From contig CALJAE010000163.1 of assembly GCA_938028175.1 (NCBI GenBank), positions 1 through 5,597 on the forward strand: DNA of 5,597 bases, in the 5' to 3' direction. The notes beneath the pieces are model-generated. The model was not told the origin of the DNA, ran no database searches, and saw only the letters and a list, made by a program, of their open reading frames with translations. How positions within the stretch are numbered: position 1 is the first letter of the stretch; the number at the start of each line of letters is the position of its first letter. The DNA comes from an uncultured Acidimicrobiales bacterium. Lineage in GTDB: Bacteria > Actinomycetota > Acidimicrobiia > Acidimicrobiales > SZUA-35. Positions 5,261-5,597 of the stretch are shown here, one piece after another. The translations under genes were made by a program, and so were the position numbers.

Positions 5261-5597
5261 CTAAGTCTGGCGGTCTGCCTTAGATGCTGACTTTCGCGGT
5301 CGGGCATCGATCAACGTGCTCATGAGATCTAATTCATGTTTCTCTGCAAGGTCCTTCGTTCGCGCTGGAAGGGTCTTCCAGCGCTCGCCAACATCAGACT
5401 TCTTGCGGTGGTTTCGGTATTGAATGGCAACGAAACGGCCAATGTCGCATTGATCAGATTCGAGATAGTCGAGGAGCTGTACTTCGAGCCCGTTCCAGAA
5501 TTTGCCATTGTGGAGCTTTTTGATCTCCATGAGAGCCTGCATCGAGACTCCCGACGAGAACTTGAAGTCGACAGACCCCCGACCAAGTTCAACCTCG
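5261..5597 (-). CDS. C-terminal part of a PD-(D/E)XK nuclease-like protein (5' end beyond window)
   Basis: The frame is open from the right edge to TAG at 5263-5261, giving 111 residues of the C-terminus. An internal ATG at 5542 would leave only 93 residues and would cut off the first conserved motif, so the true start lies outside. The opening GRGSVDFKFSSG supplies an Asp (residue 10), and MEIKK (23-27) about 13 residues later supplies E-x-K, together a D...ExK pattern of the PD-(D/E)XK nuclease fold. Next comes FWNGLEVQLLDYL (34-46), a helix with Gln like the one after ExK in such enzymes, then a strand, GRFVAIQYR (54-62). The tail (about 75-111) is charged and looks unstructured. Similar domains end uncharacterised proteins in defence-type regions, recalled from family knowledge and not checked. 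It converges with the phzF-like gene and shares the terminator at 5039-5066. The nuclease fold is inferred from motif spacing alone. Confidence 0.65.
   Translation of the reverse strand, partial: EVELGRGSVDFKFSSGVSMQALMEIKKLHNGKFWNGLEVQLLDYLESDQCDIGRFVAIQYRNHRKKSDVGERWKTLPARTKDLAEKHELDLMSTLIDARPRKSASKADRQT

Noticed and set aside
5072..5290. Plus-strand open frame of 72 codons
   Set aside because: It spans the repeat and hairpin and overlaps the end of the minus-strand nuclease-like gene; no ribosome site or motif.
4612..5307. Minus-strand open frame of 231 codons spanning the terminator
   Set aside because: It would read through a perfect 12-bp terminator, the repeat and the hairpin, overlaps two better genes, and has Arg/Ser/Pro-rich shadow composition.

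Overview
The window looks like a piece of an actinobacterial chromosome of moderate GC content, or of a related high-GC Gram-positive such as a marine acidimicrobial lineage. This is an inference. It rests on the LAxTG-type sorting motif, the short PhzF-like protein of the kind seen in actinobacteria, a -10 box placed as in leaderless genes, and GTG/TTG starts. No rRNA, tRNA or taxonomic marker gene is present.

Left part (1-3905, all minus strand): a tight four-gene operon, read from right to left. It encodes an MFS transporter, a small exosortase/archaeosortase-family membrane protease-transpeptidase, a membrane-bound family 2 glycosyltransferase, and a cell-surface protein that runs off the left edge. 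The last two junctions overlap (ATGA and TAATG), so translation is probably coupled. The exosortase and glycosyltransferase sizes (about 180-190 and 438 residues) and their adjacency resemble the Gram-positive XrtG exosortase and its partner glycosyltransferase. The fourth gene is the natural candidate substrate. It has a Ser/Thr-rich region, an LAFTG motif, a membrane helix and an Arg-Arg stop, all in the middle of the reading frame, and then a second signal-peptide-like segment and a beta-rich extracellular domain.

Middle (3906-4319): a divergent intergenic region of about 410 bases. It carries one copy of a 23-bp repeat, a possible inverted repeat, a strong AGGAGG ribosome binding site and a possible 27-codon leader ORF.

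Right part (4320-5597): a plus-strand PhzF-like gene in which two of the usual catalytic positions appear replaced, a strong bidirectional terminator, the second copy of the 23-bp repeat, another hairpin, and the 3' end of a minus-strand gene. That last protein has a D...ExK pattern suggesting a PD-(D/E)XK nuclease fold.

The left operon probably makes, modifies and anchors an envelope glycoprotein or glycopolymer. The right part shows no evident functional link to it. The repeats on both sides of the phzF-like gene suggest that segment may be a separately acquired or dispersed unit.
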